NCBI GenBank assembly: GCA_910585335.1
Contig: CAJUCU010000038.1
Span: forward strand, 1-12,267
Direction of reading: 5' to 3'
Source of the DNA: an uncultured Bacilli bacterium
GTDB lineage: Bacteria > Bacillota_I > Bacilli_A > RF39 > UBA660
DNA: 12,267 bases
Positions 1-6,827 of the stretch are shown here, piece after piece (the first letter of the stretch is position 1; each line of letters starts with the position of its first letter). Under the pieces are notes generated by a model. The model ran no database searches. It saw only the letters and a list, made by a program, of their open reading frames with translations, and had not been told where the DNA came from. Position numbers and translations under genes: made by a program.

Positions 1-29
1 TCGATTTTTTCATTTCTTATCGTTACCAT
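1..29 (-). CDS. 5' end of an unidentified gene, cut by the window edge
   Basis: An ATG is preceded by a good AGGAG Shine-Dalgarno site (39-43) at 9 nt spacing, and opens a frame reading MVTIRNEKI before the window ends. It lies just downstream of the ssrA terminator, in the same direction. Nine residues are too few to name a family. Openings of this style occur in GNAT acetyltransferases, but that is only a hint. No promoter is obvious between the terminator and this start. Confidence 0.45.
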
Positions 30-52
30 TTTAAGAATCTCCTCACTTTCTT

Positions 53-88
53 ACAAAACAAAAAATCAATTCCATTTCTAGAATTGAT
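53..88 (-). terminator. Probable rho-independent terminator of ssrA
   Basis: A perfect 8-bp inverted repeat, ATCAATTC (88-81) and GAATTGAT (72-65), with an 8-nt loop is followed on the minus strand by TTTTTGTTTTG. It sits about 50 nt beyond the mature tmRNA 3' end, so the primary transcript would carry a short trailer that needs 3' trimming. The stem is AT-rich and therefore of moderate strength. Confidence 0.7.
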
Positions 89-135
89 ATTTATCATTAA
101 GCTCAAAACTATAAAAGTTCGAGCAGATTCTTCTC

Positions 136-480
136 TGGTGGAGATGAGGAGAATCGAACTCCTGTCCGAAAACCAGACAAAGTAAACTTCTACAAGCTTA
201 GTCAACTAATTCAAATTCGCCTATTTCCAAAGTAGTTAACGACCAAAGAAATAAACTAGTCTAATAAATTCATTCTAAACCTTAGACAAATTTAGAATAT
301 ACTCTATTAAAATGAATCCTATTCCTACTCCATAGAGAAAAGTAAGATAAGATGCTTCCTAAATTATTAAGCGAAAGCTAATTGATTACTGTTTCCAGTT
401 ATATTTAATTTTGCTTGTAACGTAAGCTTACGACTTGCCATCTACTCGTCTCATGTTCTCGTCGAAACCATATCATCCCC
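136..480 (-). ncRNA. ssrA: tmRNA (10Sa RNA), tag AKLNITGNSNQLAFA
   Basis: This is the transfer-messenger RNA that rescues ribosomes stalled on broken mRNA and adds a degradation tag. The 5' end (GGGGATGATATGGTTTCGAC) and the T-arm plus encoded CCA 3' end are the conserved tRNA-like halves. They pair as a 7-bp acceptor stem, GGGGATG with CATCTCC, including the G3-U70 wobble that alanyl-tRNA synthetase recognises. The tag frame resumes at GCA (414-412) and reads AKLNITGNSNQLAFA, then TAA TAA (369-364). The length of 345 nt is normal for a one-piece tmRNA. The -AFA ending resembles Mollicutes tags rather than the -ALAA of Bacillus or E. coli. It lies directly downstream of smpB, its protein partner, and has its own promoter. 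The ends are inferred from stem pairing, so they could be off by a base. Confidence 0.97.
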
Positions 481-492
481 AGCTTGTCCTAA

Positions 493-520
493 ATTATATC
501 ACAAAATGAAAAAAAAGCAA
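493..520 (-). promoter_or_regulatory. Promoter for ssrA
   Basis: On the minus strand a perfect -10 TATAAT (498-493) lies 12 nt ahead of the mature tmRNA 5' end. A weak -35 TTGCTT (520-515) is 16 nt upstream of it. Transcription would begin a few bases before the mature end, which fits RNase P trimming. It lies in the 41-nt gap after the smpB stop, so ssrA can be transcribed alone or by read-through from smpB. Confidence 0.65.
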
Positions 521-521
521 G

Positions 522-968
522 TTACAAACGATTTTTATATTTACTTGCCTTTTGCATTTCTCGCTTTTGATCTCTTTCTTTAATCGTTTCCCTCTTATCA
601 AAATTCTTTTTACCACGGCAAACTCCAAGAGATATCTTTGCCTTATTATCCTTAAAATAAACTTTAAGAGGAACAAGAGTGAAACCCTGCATTTCAATTT
701 TTTCTTTTAATTTTTTAATCTCCTTCTTATGAAGTAAAAGTTTTCGTGTTCTTCTCTCATCATGATTAAATTGATTCCCCTCCTTATAAGGTGATATAAA
801 CATATTAAGAAGAAAAACTTCGTCAGATTTAATAACAGCATAACTATCTTTAATATTAGCAGAACCACTACGAATCGATTTAATCTCTGTACCAGTAAGT
901 ACAATACCAGCTTCCATCGTCTCTTCCACAAAATAGTCATGCCTTGCTTTTCGATTTAAAATTTCCAT
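522..968 (-). CDS. smpB: SsrA-binding protein SmpB
   Basis: SmpB binds the tRNA-like domain of tmRNA and carries it, with EF-Tu, into the A site of stalled ribosomes. The protein is 148 residues, close to the usual 150-160, and matches the family throughout: NRKARHDYFVEE near residues 5-17, GIVLTGTEIKSIR (21-33), the NFNHD-like NQFNHDERRTRKLLLH (65-80), and LVPLKVYFK (98-106). The basic C-terminal tail carries the conserved DKRE (124-127), which probes the empty mRNA channel; the residue before it is Phe, where E. coli has His. The ATG is preceded by AGGGGAG, which overlaps the stop of the upstream CapA-type gene, only 4 nt away, so translation is probably coupled. ssrA follows directly. Confidence 0.97.
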   Translation of the reverse strand: MEILNRKARHDYFVEETMEAGIVLTGTEIKSIRSGSANIKDSYAVIKSDEVFLLNMFISPYKEGNQFNHDERRTRKLLLHKKEIKKLKEKIEMQGFTLVPLKVYFKDNKAKISLGVCRGKKNFDKRETIKERDQKREMQKASKYKNRL

Positions 969-972
969 TCTA

Positions 973-2163
973 TCACTCCCCTGTTAATTCACTAAATGCT
1001 AAATCTGGATATCTTTGTGTAACAACCGCTTTATACTTCTCATAATAACTTCGATAATTAGGAAGAACCGTATTATTCAGTTGACTATACGGATAAACCT
1101 TAAAGTTAAACTTTCCACGTAAATTAAATTTCGTATAAAGAAGTTCCGCCTTTGGATTTTCAACAGAAACAGTAGTAACACCTTTATCGACAGTCTTCTT
1201 GATATCAACTGACATCATAAGACCAGTCAACTTCTCAGTAGTATCTTGTGCTGAAATATAATTACCTAAAGAATAAATCACAAGAGTTTTCCCAATATAC
1301 TCAACTGGTTCTACTACATGAGGATGAGCTCCAATAACAATATCAACACCAAGCTCTGATAAATAATGAGCAATTTTCTCTTGTTCTGCACTAACCCCTA
1401 AAGAATACTCTGTTCCCCAGTGCATTGCAACCATAACAACATCTACTTTATCACGAACTCTCTCTATATCAGCTTTAGCAAGTTCATCAGAATAAACATT
1501 ATTCAAATATTCTTTACCAGCAGGCGGTACCAAACCATTTGTCCAAGTTGTGTAAGAAAAAAACGCATACTTTATACCATTTACCTCATAAATTCTAACC
1601 TTATCTCGGTCTTCAAACGAAGTATAACTACCTGCAGTAGCAATCCCTTCTTTGCTATTCCAATACTCTAATCCTGCTAAAACAGCAGTCTCCCCACAAT
1701 CCATTGTATGATTAGTTGCAAGACTCACTAAATTAAAGCCAGAATCAATAAAGGCATCTCCAACTTCTTGAGGAGAATTAAACCTAGGATAACTAGAAAG
1801 CCCTAGTTTCGTACCACCTAAGACAGTCTCCTGATTATAATAAGCAAGATCATACTTACTAGTAATTGGTTTTGTTAACTCTAACATAGGCTTAAAATCA
1901 TAACTACCATCCGCTTGTTTAGCATCAATATATAAAGAATTATGAATCAAAGCATCTCCAACCATGACCATACTAGCATGATATTCTTTCTTTTCTTCTT
2001 TTTCTACTTCCTTCTTAGGTTTCTTTTGTACAACTACTTCTTTTGGCGACAAAGAAGTGTAAGCTTGTAGAGAAATTCCAATAGCAACAAACAAGAGTGC
2101 AAAAAAACTCAAAGCTTTTGCTACACTATTTAATCTCTTTTTCTTTCCACTTCTTTGAACCAT
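973..2163 (-). CDS. CapA/PgsA-family membrane-anchored protein (calcineurin-like phosphoesterase fold)
   Basis: This 396-residue protein has a short basic N-terminus, one membrane segment (about 16-36), a charged Lys/Glu linker (41-60) and an extracellular domain of the PGA_cap family. The metal-site motifs of that family are visible: MVGD (67-70), NQE (110-112), LATNH (148-152), AMHWG (246-250) and IGAHPH (277-282), then SLGN (298-301). In Bacillus, CapA/PgsA (and YwtB) take part in poly-gamma-glutamate synthesis or export. No capB, capC or capE partner is present here, so a role in that polymer is not supported, and a lone cell-surface phosphoesterase-like enzyme is equally possible. It sits between rnr and smpB with 4-nt gaps on both sides and an AAGGTG ribosome site inside the end of rnr, so it is co-transcribed with the ribosome-rescue genes. 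Confidence 0.88.
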   Translation of the reverse strand: MVQRSGKKKRLNSVAKALSFFALLFVAIGISLQAYTSLSPKEVVVQKKPKKEVEKEEKKEYHASMVMVGDALIHNSLYIDAKQADGSYDFKPMLELTKPITSKYDLAYYNQETVLGGTKLGLSSYPRFNSPQEVGDAFIDSGFNLVSLATNHTMDCGETAVLAGLEYWNSKEGIATAGSYTSFEDRDKVRIYEVNGIKYAFFSYTTWTNGLVPPAGKEYLNNVYSDELAKADIERVRDKVDVVMVAMHWGTEYSLGVSAEQEKIAHYLSELGVDIVIGAHPHVVEPVEYIGKTLVIYSLGNYISAQDTTEKLTGLMMSVDIKKTVDKGVTTVSVENPKAELLYTKFNLRGKFNFKVYPYSQLNNTVLPNYRSYYEKYKAVVTQRYPDLAFSELTGE

Positions 2164-2167
2164 AATA

Positions 2168-4273
2168 CTACACCTTCTTTATTATTTCAAAATCAATTGT
2201 CTTCTCCTCTTTACTAGCACGAACTACTTTTACCAAAACACGTTCTCCAATTGTATAAGTTACATGACTTCGCTCTCCAGTTAACGTCATTCGCTCCTCA
2301 TCATAATGGAAAAAATCAAGCATATCACGAATTGGAACCAAACCTTCAATCAAATTATCAAGTTGAATAAACAGACCAAAACTCATAACAGAACAAATCA
2401 TTCCTTCATATTCTTCCCCAATATGTTCTTCCATATACTCAGCCATCTTCATATCTTCAACTTCTCGCTCACAATCTACACTAGCACGTTCTCTTGATGA
2501 AGAATGTTCAGCAATATAGATTAACTTCTGCTCCCAATGACTACGAGATTTCGCTGAAATATCCCCCTTAAAAAGATATGTTCTAAGTAACCGATGCACT
2601 GTTGTATCTGGATAACGACGAATCGGTGACGTGAAATGAGTATAACAAGGACTTGCAAGTCCGTAATGACCTAAATTTTCCTCTTTATAAACTGCTTTTT
2701 GCATACTACGAAGAAGTAAACTAGATAAAATTTTAAATTCTTTTTTATCACTTAAAAAGTTTACTAAGTTTTGAATCGTTTTTGGTCTTGTATCCTTAAT
2801 ATTTCCAGGAATTTGATATCCAAGCGTACCAATAAAACTCAAATAACTACGAATTTTCTCTTCTTTTGGATATTCATGAATTCGGTAAATAAAGGGAAGT
2901 TCCATATAGAAAATATGACTAGCAACACACTCATTAGCTGCAATCATAAAGTCCTCAATGAGCATTTCTCCACATCCACGATCACGAAGAACAACTGACG
3001 TAGGTTTGCAATTTTCATCAACTAAAATTTTAGCTTCATCAACTTCAAAGTCAATATATCCACGTTTTTCTTTCGCTTTCCGTAAAATTTGAGCAAGACG
3101 TTCCATTTTATAAAGAGACTCTGCATATTCTGAGTAATCTTCTGGAATCTCGTTCTTCTCTAAAATAAGATTAACATTTTTATAAGTCATCTGTTTCCGA
3201 GAACGAATCACACTCTCAAAAATCTCATAATCCACTTGTTTTCCATCAGAATCAAACTCCATCATACAAGAAATAGCAAGCCTGTCCACATTAGGATTTA
3301 AAGAGCAAATACCATTAGAAAGCTCATGAGGAAGCATAGGAATAACACGATCCACCAAATAAACACTAGTTCCTCTCTCCATCGCCTCAAGATCAAGGGG
3401 ACTTCCCTCTTTGACATAATAAGAAACATCGGCAATATGAACACCTAACTTATAATGCCCATTAGAAAGCTCTTCAATCGAAATAGCATCATCAATATCT
3501 TTCGTATCATCCCCATCAATAGTAAAGATTTCCATATCCCGCAAATCTCTTCTACCAGGAAGATCACTTTCTAATACTTCCATTGGAATAGAAGCAACTT
3601 CAGCTTTTACTTCCTCGCTAAACTCCGTTGGAATGTTATATTTATAAACAATAGATAAAATATCAATCCCAGGGTCATTTTTATGTCCAATAATCTCTTC
3701 CACTCGACCTGTATATCTACCATGATTATCTAGTTTTCGCCCAAGTGAAACCACGACTTTATGACCATCTACTGCATTAAGAGAATCCTCTCTTGCTACT
3801 TCAATTCTTAAATTAATTTTAGAATCATCTAAAGTAATATAACCTTTATTATGAGAAAATTGAATCTCCCCAACATAATGGGTAGCAGCACGATGAAGAA
3901 TTCGCAAAACTCTACCTTCTAAGCGGTCAATGTTCATCTTACTAGTAATTTCCACCAAAACAGTATCATCATGAATCGCACCATTCATATTATCCTTGCT
4001 AATATAAATATCATCATCAAGACTATCTACATCTACAAAACCAAATCCCTTTTTATTAGCACGCATAAGTCCTTTTTTCAAATGACTATTTTCAGTTAAC
4101 ATATATCTGTCTTTATTGGTATGATAAACAGTAGCGTCTTCTTCTAATTTTTCTAATTCTTGAAGTAAACCCTTCATATCATCCACACTGCTCATGCCAA
4201 GTAAATCACAAATATCAAAAATATCGATGGCACGGTTTTCACTTCTTAGTACTTCTATGATTTTTTCTCTCAT
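2168..4273 (-). CDS. rnr: Ribonuclease R (3'-5' exoribonuclease)
   Basis: RNase R digests structured RNA and removes the faulty mRNA during trans-translation. Domains run as follows: N-terminal winged helix (about 1-60), two cold-shock domains (about 65-125 and 130-195), the catalytic RNB domain (about 240-580), and an S1 RNA-binding domain (about 625-701). The active site is intact: DGDDTKDIDDA places the four metal-binding aspartates at D253, D259, D261 and D262. The RNB signature HFTSPIRRYPD is also present. At 701 residues it is shorter than the Bacillus and E. coli enzymes (about 780-813), because it stops right at the end of S1 without the usual Lys-rich tail. The start follows an AGGGTG ribosome site. 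It lies in secG-rnr-(capA-like)-smpB-ssrA order. Confidence 0.97.
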   Translation of the reverse strand: MREKIIEVLRSENRAIDIFDICDLLGMSSVDDMKGLLQELEKLEEDATVYHTNKDRYMLTENSHLKKGLMRANKKGFGFVDVDSLDDDIYISKDNMNGAIHDDTVLVEITSKMNIDRLEGRVLRILHRAATHYVGEIQFSHNKGYITLDDSKINLRIEVAREDSLNAVDGHKVVVSLGRKLDNHGRYTGRVEEIIGHKNDPGIDILSIVYKYNIPTEFSEEVKAEVASIPMEVLESDLPGRRDLRDMEIFTIDGDDTKDIDDAISIEELSNGHYKLGVHIADVSYYVKEGSPLDLEAMERGTSVYLVDRVIPMLPHELSNGICSLNPNVDRLAISCMMEFDSDGKQVDYEIFESVIRSRKQMTYKNVNLILEKNEIPEDYSEYAESLYKMERLAQILRKAKEKRGYIDFEVDEAKILVDENCKPTSVVLRDRGCGEMLIEDFMIAANECVASHIFYMELPFIYRIHEYPKEEKIRSYLSFIGTLGYQIPGNIKDTRPKTIQNLVNFLSDKKEFKILSSLLLRSMQKAVYKEENLGHYGLASPCYTHFTSPIRRYPDTTVHRLLRTYLFKGDISAKSRSHWEQKLIYIAEHSSSRERASVDCEREVEDMKMAEYMEEHIGEEYEGMICSVMSFGLFIQLDNLIEGLVPIRDMLDFFHYDEERMTLTGERSHVTYTIGERVLVKVVRASKEEKTIDFEIIKKV

Positions 4274-4303
4274 TTTGTCACCCTCATATTCTATTCTTCT
4301 TTT

Positions 4304-4331
4304 ATTATAAAATAAAAAAGCTTAAAAACAA
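4304..4331 (-). promoter_or_regulatory. Candidate promoter for rnr-capA-smpB
   Basis: On the minus strand, TTGTTT (4331-4326) is followed after 16 nt by a perfect TATAAT (4309-4304), about 30 nt ahead of the rnr start. It overlaps the hairpin described for the secG-rnr gap. The AT-rich context raises the chance of a random match. Confidence 0.5.
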
Positions 4332-4340
4332 AGCCTTTTT
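4314..4340 (-). terminator. Weak terminator or attenuator between secG and rnr
   Basis: The minus strand reads AAAAAGGCTT, a 7-nt loop, then AAGCTTTTTT. This gives about nine pairs with one bulged base, followed by a T-run and further T-rich sequence. It overlaps the secG stop codon. The stem is AT-rich, so termination would be partial, leaving rnr served by both read-through and its own promoter. Confidence 0.5.
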
Positions 4341-4554
4341 ACATAAATGATGAAACTAAACAAATCACAAAGAACGAAAGTCCTAATAATAATGTAATGC
4401 GACTAATCAATAACTCAGTACCACGTTCTTTTCGCTCGCGAAAAAGTTCACCACTACCACCAGAGATAATCCCAGCGGTACCTTCTGCCTTTCCACTTTG
4501 TAAAAGCACGATAATAATTAATAAAATGGATATCACTAACAATAAAGTTTCCAT
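4339..4554 (-). CDS. secG: Preprotein translocase subunit SecG
   Basis: SecG is the small auxiliary subunit of the SecYEG channel for protein export. The 71-residue product has two membrane helices (about 2-19 and 50-69) flanking the conserved loop LQSGKAEG...GGSGELFRERKERGTE (18-47), the family hallmark. I chose the ATG giving METLLLVI because GGAGGG (4565-4560) lies 5 nt ahead of it. An in-frame start 8 codons further upstream lacks such a site and would run through this Shine-Dalgarno. It is first in the run leading to rnr, capA-like, smpB and ssrA, a common Firmicutes arrangement that links export to RNase R only by position. Confidence 0.95.
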   Translation of the reverse strand: METLLLVISILLIIIVLLQSGKAEGTAGIISGGSGELFRERKERGTELLISRITLLLGLSFFVICLVSSFM

Positions 4555-4559
4555 CGAAT

Positions 4560-4565
4560 CCCTCC
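4560..4565 (-). promoter_or_regulatory. Ribosome binding site that fixes the secG start
   Basis: GGAGGG lies 5 nt ahead of the METLLL start codon. It excludes the longer in-frame start upstream, whose coding region would cover the site. Confidence 0.8.
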
Positions 4566-4582
4566 AAATTTCTAACACTACT

Positions 4583-4611
4583 ATATTAACACAGAGTAAG
4601 TATTATTGCAA
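4583..4611 (-). promoter_or_regulatory. Candidate promoter for secG
   Basis: TTGCAA (4611-4606) and TAATAT (4588-4583) are separated by 17 nt on the minus strand, in the short gap after the lipoprotein gene. Each hexamer matches the consensus at four of six positions. No clear terminator hairpin is seen after the lipoprotein stop, so read-through into secG is also possible. Confidence 0.45.
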
Positions 4612-4619
4612 CCAATGAA

Positions 4620-6206
4620 TCATTTTTTCTTCTCATACACATTTGGATTATGTTCTATAAAACTATCATAACTGTAAGGAGAAACATCAAAAGCTTTAAA
4701 CACTGGTTCTAATAATGGAAATCTATCCAACAGTGAAGTAGCCTCACTTAAATAACGCGATGAGCTATACTCATCAACAGAAAGTTGTTTCGCTGTGTGT
4801 ATCACTGCATTTACATAATCTTCTTCTATTTGAGTCATTTCAGAAACATCAGTTTGATAATATAAACTTAAAAATGTATAATACATGTTCTCAGACTCCC
4901 TAAATGCCGTTACAAATTGAGAATCATAAACACGCTCTAACTCTCCATTATCATTTTCAGTAATACAATAAGCACCATCTAAGACAGCAACTTTAGTAAT
5001 CTTAAATAGAGCTAGATTATCTTCTAAAGAAAAGTCCGAGTGATTACAAGTATAATGAACCATATCAGAAAGAATAGAATGAAAAATGTTAATTTTATAA
5101 TTATAACCTATAAGTGCTTTAGCATCTGCAACTGTTTTAATTTTTTCTCTATCTAATCGATCGTTTCGCCCAACTGTCGCATCCATAGAACCAATTATCT
5201 TATAAAGATTGTAAATTTCTTCTTCCGTCTCACATTCAAAAAATTGATAAAATTCTTCTAAATCCGTATCAAAAACAGAATTATAATAATCTTTTAACTC
5301 AGCATCTTCATGACAAACAGCAAGGAGAAAAAGAAGCGCCTCCATCTCTCTTTCATAGGAATACGTATACACATCATCTTCATAAACAGATATATCATTC
5401 ATATTATATCGTGCAGACTCAGCAGATGATTCCGAAAGAAAGCTAACAGCATAAGGACAATAAGAAAAATCAACATATTCTTGTCCTAATTCAGAACGAT
5501 CTTCACAAATTGCCTGTCTACTATGATTGAATTCATGACTTAAAACAGAAGTAAAAGCATCCGTAACATCCAAGCGATTATACTCGGCATACTCAAGAAT
5601 TTTTTTATAATCCAAAACGATGATAGTATTATTATGTTTATAGTTACATTTTCCCAATACAGAATCAGATAAATCGCCAAAAACTAGACTAAGGGACTGA
5701 AATCTACACATATCTTCATCAATATCATTGGATGCCTGAACAATGAAATCGTCTATAACACGATTTAAAGCAATTTCAAATTCTACTTGCGCATGAAATA
5801 AATCAGAATCACTCTCTCCATAATCACAAAAAGCACTTTGGAAAAGAACATTTTTTTCTAGAAATTGAAGAGAATTTTCTCCCCATTTCTTTTTTAACTC
5901 AGAAACATCATGGTTCCATTCAAAATCACACTCACACGTAGTTTTAGAATAATCAACAATTTTAGCAATCTCCTCATCATTTAATAATGATTCCATACCT
6001 GTATATTCCAAATCTCTAGAATCAAAATATTGTGCAAAAGATTCTAAAAAATCATCTCTAAGCTTATCAGCATCCATAATTGTTTTATGCGGATAAGAAG
6101 ACATAGCCACTCTATCTTCAATCTTAGAACATCCAGATGAAAATAAGACAGGAAATGACATAGCAATCAAGAAAGTACGCAATTTATTATTTAATTTTTC
6201 TTTCAT
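4620..6206 (-). CDS. Putative exported lipoprotein with an HExxH zinc-protease motif
   Basis: I do not recognise a named family. The 528-residue product begins with a basic segment, a hydrophobic stretch and FSSGC, giving a plausible though non-canonical lipobox with Cys26 as the lipid-bearing residue. That makes a surface-anchored lipoprotein likely. In the middle, SVLSHEFNHSRQ carries HExxH (H224, E225, H228), the zinc site of gluzincin-type metallopeptidases. The following SESSAES (E259 or E263) could supply the third ligand, 31 or 35 residues after the last His. The rest is acidic, probably largely helical, with about a dozen cysteines besides the lipobox, which is unusual for an exported Firmicutes protein. 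The start is set by AAGGGGG 5 nt upstream; an alternative 17 codons further up would overlap the promoter. It is transcribed alone, between the ProX terminator and secG. Protease activity is inference. Confidence 0.82.
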   Translation of the reverse strand: MKEKLNNKLRTFLIAMSFPVLFSSGCSKIEDRVAMSSYPHKTIMDADKLRDDFLESFAQYFDSRDLEYTGMESLLNDEEIAKIVDYSKTTCECDFEWNHDVSELKKKWGENSLQFLEKNVLFQSAFCDYGESDSDLFHAQVEFEIALNRVIDDFIVQASNDIDEDMCRFQSLSLVFGDLSDSVLGKCNYKHNNTIIVLDYKKILEYAEYNRLDVTDAFTSVLSHEFNHSRQAICEDRSELGQEYVDFSYCPYAVSFLSESSAESARYNMNDISVYEDDVYTYSYEREMEALLFLLAVCHEDAELKDYYNSVFDTDLEEFYQFFECETEEEIYNLYKIIGSMDATVGRNDRLDREKIKTVADAKALIGYNYKINIFHSILSDMVHYTCNHSDFSLEDNLALFKITKVAVLDGAYCITENDNGELERVYDSQFVTAFRESENMYYTFLSLYYQTDVSEMTQIEEDYVNAVIHTAKQLSVDEYSSSRYLSEATSLLDRFPLLEPVFKAFDVSPYSYDSFIEHNPNVYEKKK

Positions 6207-6211
6207 AATAT

Positions 6212-6218
6212 CCCCCTT
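6212..6218 (-). promoter_or_regulatory. Ribosome binding site that fixes the lipoprotein start
   Basis: AAGGGGG lies 5 nt ahead of the ATG reading MKEKLNNK. This start also yields a normal signal peptide, whereas the upstream in-frame start would prefix it with 17 extra residues. Confidence 0.75.
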
Positions 6219-6230
6219 TAAATGCCTCAT

Positions 6231-6259
6231 ATTATAACACAAATAACCGAATAACACAA
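6231..6259 (-). promoter_or_regulatory. Promoter for the HExxH lipoprotein gene
   Basis: TTGTGT (6259-6254) and a perfect TATAAT (6236-6231) are spaced by 17 nt on the minus strand, about 25 nt ahead of the start codon. The -35 begins just after the T-run of the preceding terminator, so the gene is an independent unit. Confidence 0.7.
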
Positions 6260-6260
6260 G

Positions 6261-6290
6261 AAAAAAAGAAACTACAAACCTTGTAATTTC
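6261..6290 (-). terminator. Strong rho-independent terminator of the murD-eno-ProX operon
   Basis: The minus strand reads GAAATTACAA, a 3-nt loop, then TTGTAGTTTC, a 10-bp stem with a single G-T wobble, followed at once by seven T. It starts directly after the TAG stop of the ProX-type gene. Confidence 0.88.
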
Positions 6291-6827
6291 CTATAGTTGA
6301 ACGAATTTCATTCGGTGGTGTACTTCTTTTAGATAACGAGATAAATCAGTCGTTTTCATCTTAAGATGGCGTTGATTCGTCGTGGTATTGCAAGCAAAAT
6401 ACTCACTATCCATTACTTCTTTGTCGATAATAACTTGTACATAGTCATCAATATCAGAAATAACGCTAAGTACTGTTAACGAACCTGGAGTAACACCCAA
6501 TATTTTCTCCATTTCCTCTCCACTTGCAAAAGAAAGTCCAGAAATACCAATTTTGGCCTCTAATTCTTTAACATTCAAATTCTTATTTGATGGAAGTACG
6601 ACTAAGAAGAAAGTAGTATGCTTTTTGTTGGTAAGTAAAATGCTTTTTCGAACCTCACAAGCCAAAACACTATCAATTTCTGCACATTCCTCCATTGTTT
6701 CTACAACATCATTAGTAACATATTGATATGAAATCTTTAACTTATCTAGTAATGAAAACACATCTCTTTCTAAATCACTAAAGTAAGTCTCTGGTTTTAT
6801 ATTTTCTACGTTAGAAAGATGAACCAT
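6291..6827 (-). CDS. ProX/YbaK-family prolyl-tRNA deacylase
   Basis: Proteins of this family hydrolyse mischarged tRNAPro (chiefly Ala-tRNAPro) in trans and so protect translation fidelity. The 178-residue product matches the stand-alone ProX/PrdX type, including VVLPSNKNLNVKELE, LSFASGEEMEKILGVTPGS and VISDIDDYVQVIID, with a C-terminal DLSRYLKEV helix. The lysine in EVRKSILL (about K61) corresponds to the family's conserved functional lysine. I chose the ATG giving MVHLSNV, which follows GAGGAAG inside the end of eno; the upstream TTG would itself overlap that site. The start overlaps the enolase reading frame by 17 nt, which points to translational coupling. It is last in the murD operon. 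The exact substrate cannot be told from sequence. Confidence 0.87.
   Translation of the reverse strand: MVHLSNVENIKPETYFSDLERDVFSLLDKLKISYQYVTNDVVETMEECAEIDSVLACEVRKSILLTNKKHTTFFLVVLPSNKNLNVKELEAKIGISGLSFASGEEMEKILGVTPGSLTVLSVISDIDDYVQVIIDKEVMDSEYFACNTTTNQRHLKMKTTDLSRYLKEVHHRMKFVQL

Noticed and set aside
89..135. A tRNA or small RNA between the tmRNA 3' end and its terminator
   Set aside because: No cloverleaf or stable hairpin is visible in these 47 bases; they are best read as a tmRNA trailer.
23..205. Minus-strand reading frame of 60 codons at the left edge
   Set aside because: It overlaps the tmRNA 3' half and the terminator, and has no ribosome site. The MVTIRNEKI start at 29 in another frame is better supported.
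494..940. Minus-strand frames of 67 and 77 codons within and beyond smpB
   Set aside because: They are out-of-frame shadows of smpB with hydrophobic, low-complexity translations. The SmpB frame is unmistakable.
973..975. Possible use of UGA as tryptophan (mycoplasma code), prompted by the Mollicutes-like tmRNA tag
   Set aside because: UGA ends the CapA-type and lipoprotein genes at sensible places, and tryptophan is encoded by TGG in murD and elsewhere.
1420..1671. Plus-strand open frame opposite the CapA-type gene (likewise 2306-2497, 2771-2998, 4397-4618, 8875-9123, 11831-12161)
   Set aside because: These are antisense shadows of well-conserved genes, with no plausible ribosome sites or recognisable protein features.
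973..2163. A poly-gamma-glutamate capsule locus
   Set aside because: Only a CapA-type gene is present, with no ligase or CapC/CapE-like gene in the window.
6207..6257. Longer N-terminus for the lipoprotein
   Set aside because: The 17 extra codons cover the -10 box and the Shine-Dalgarno and would spoil the signal peptide.
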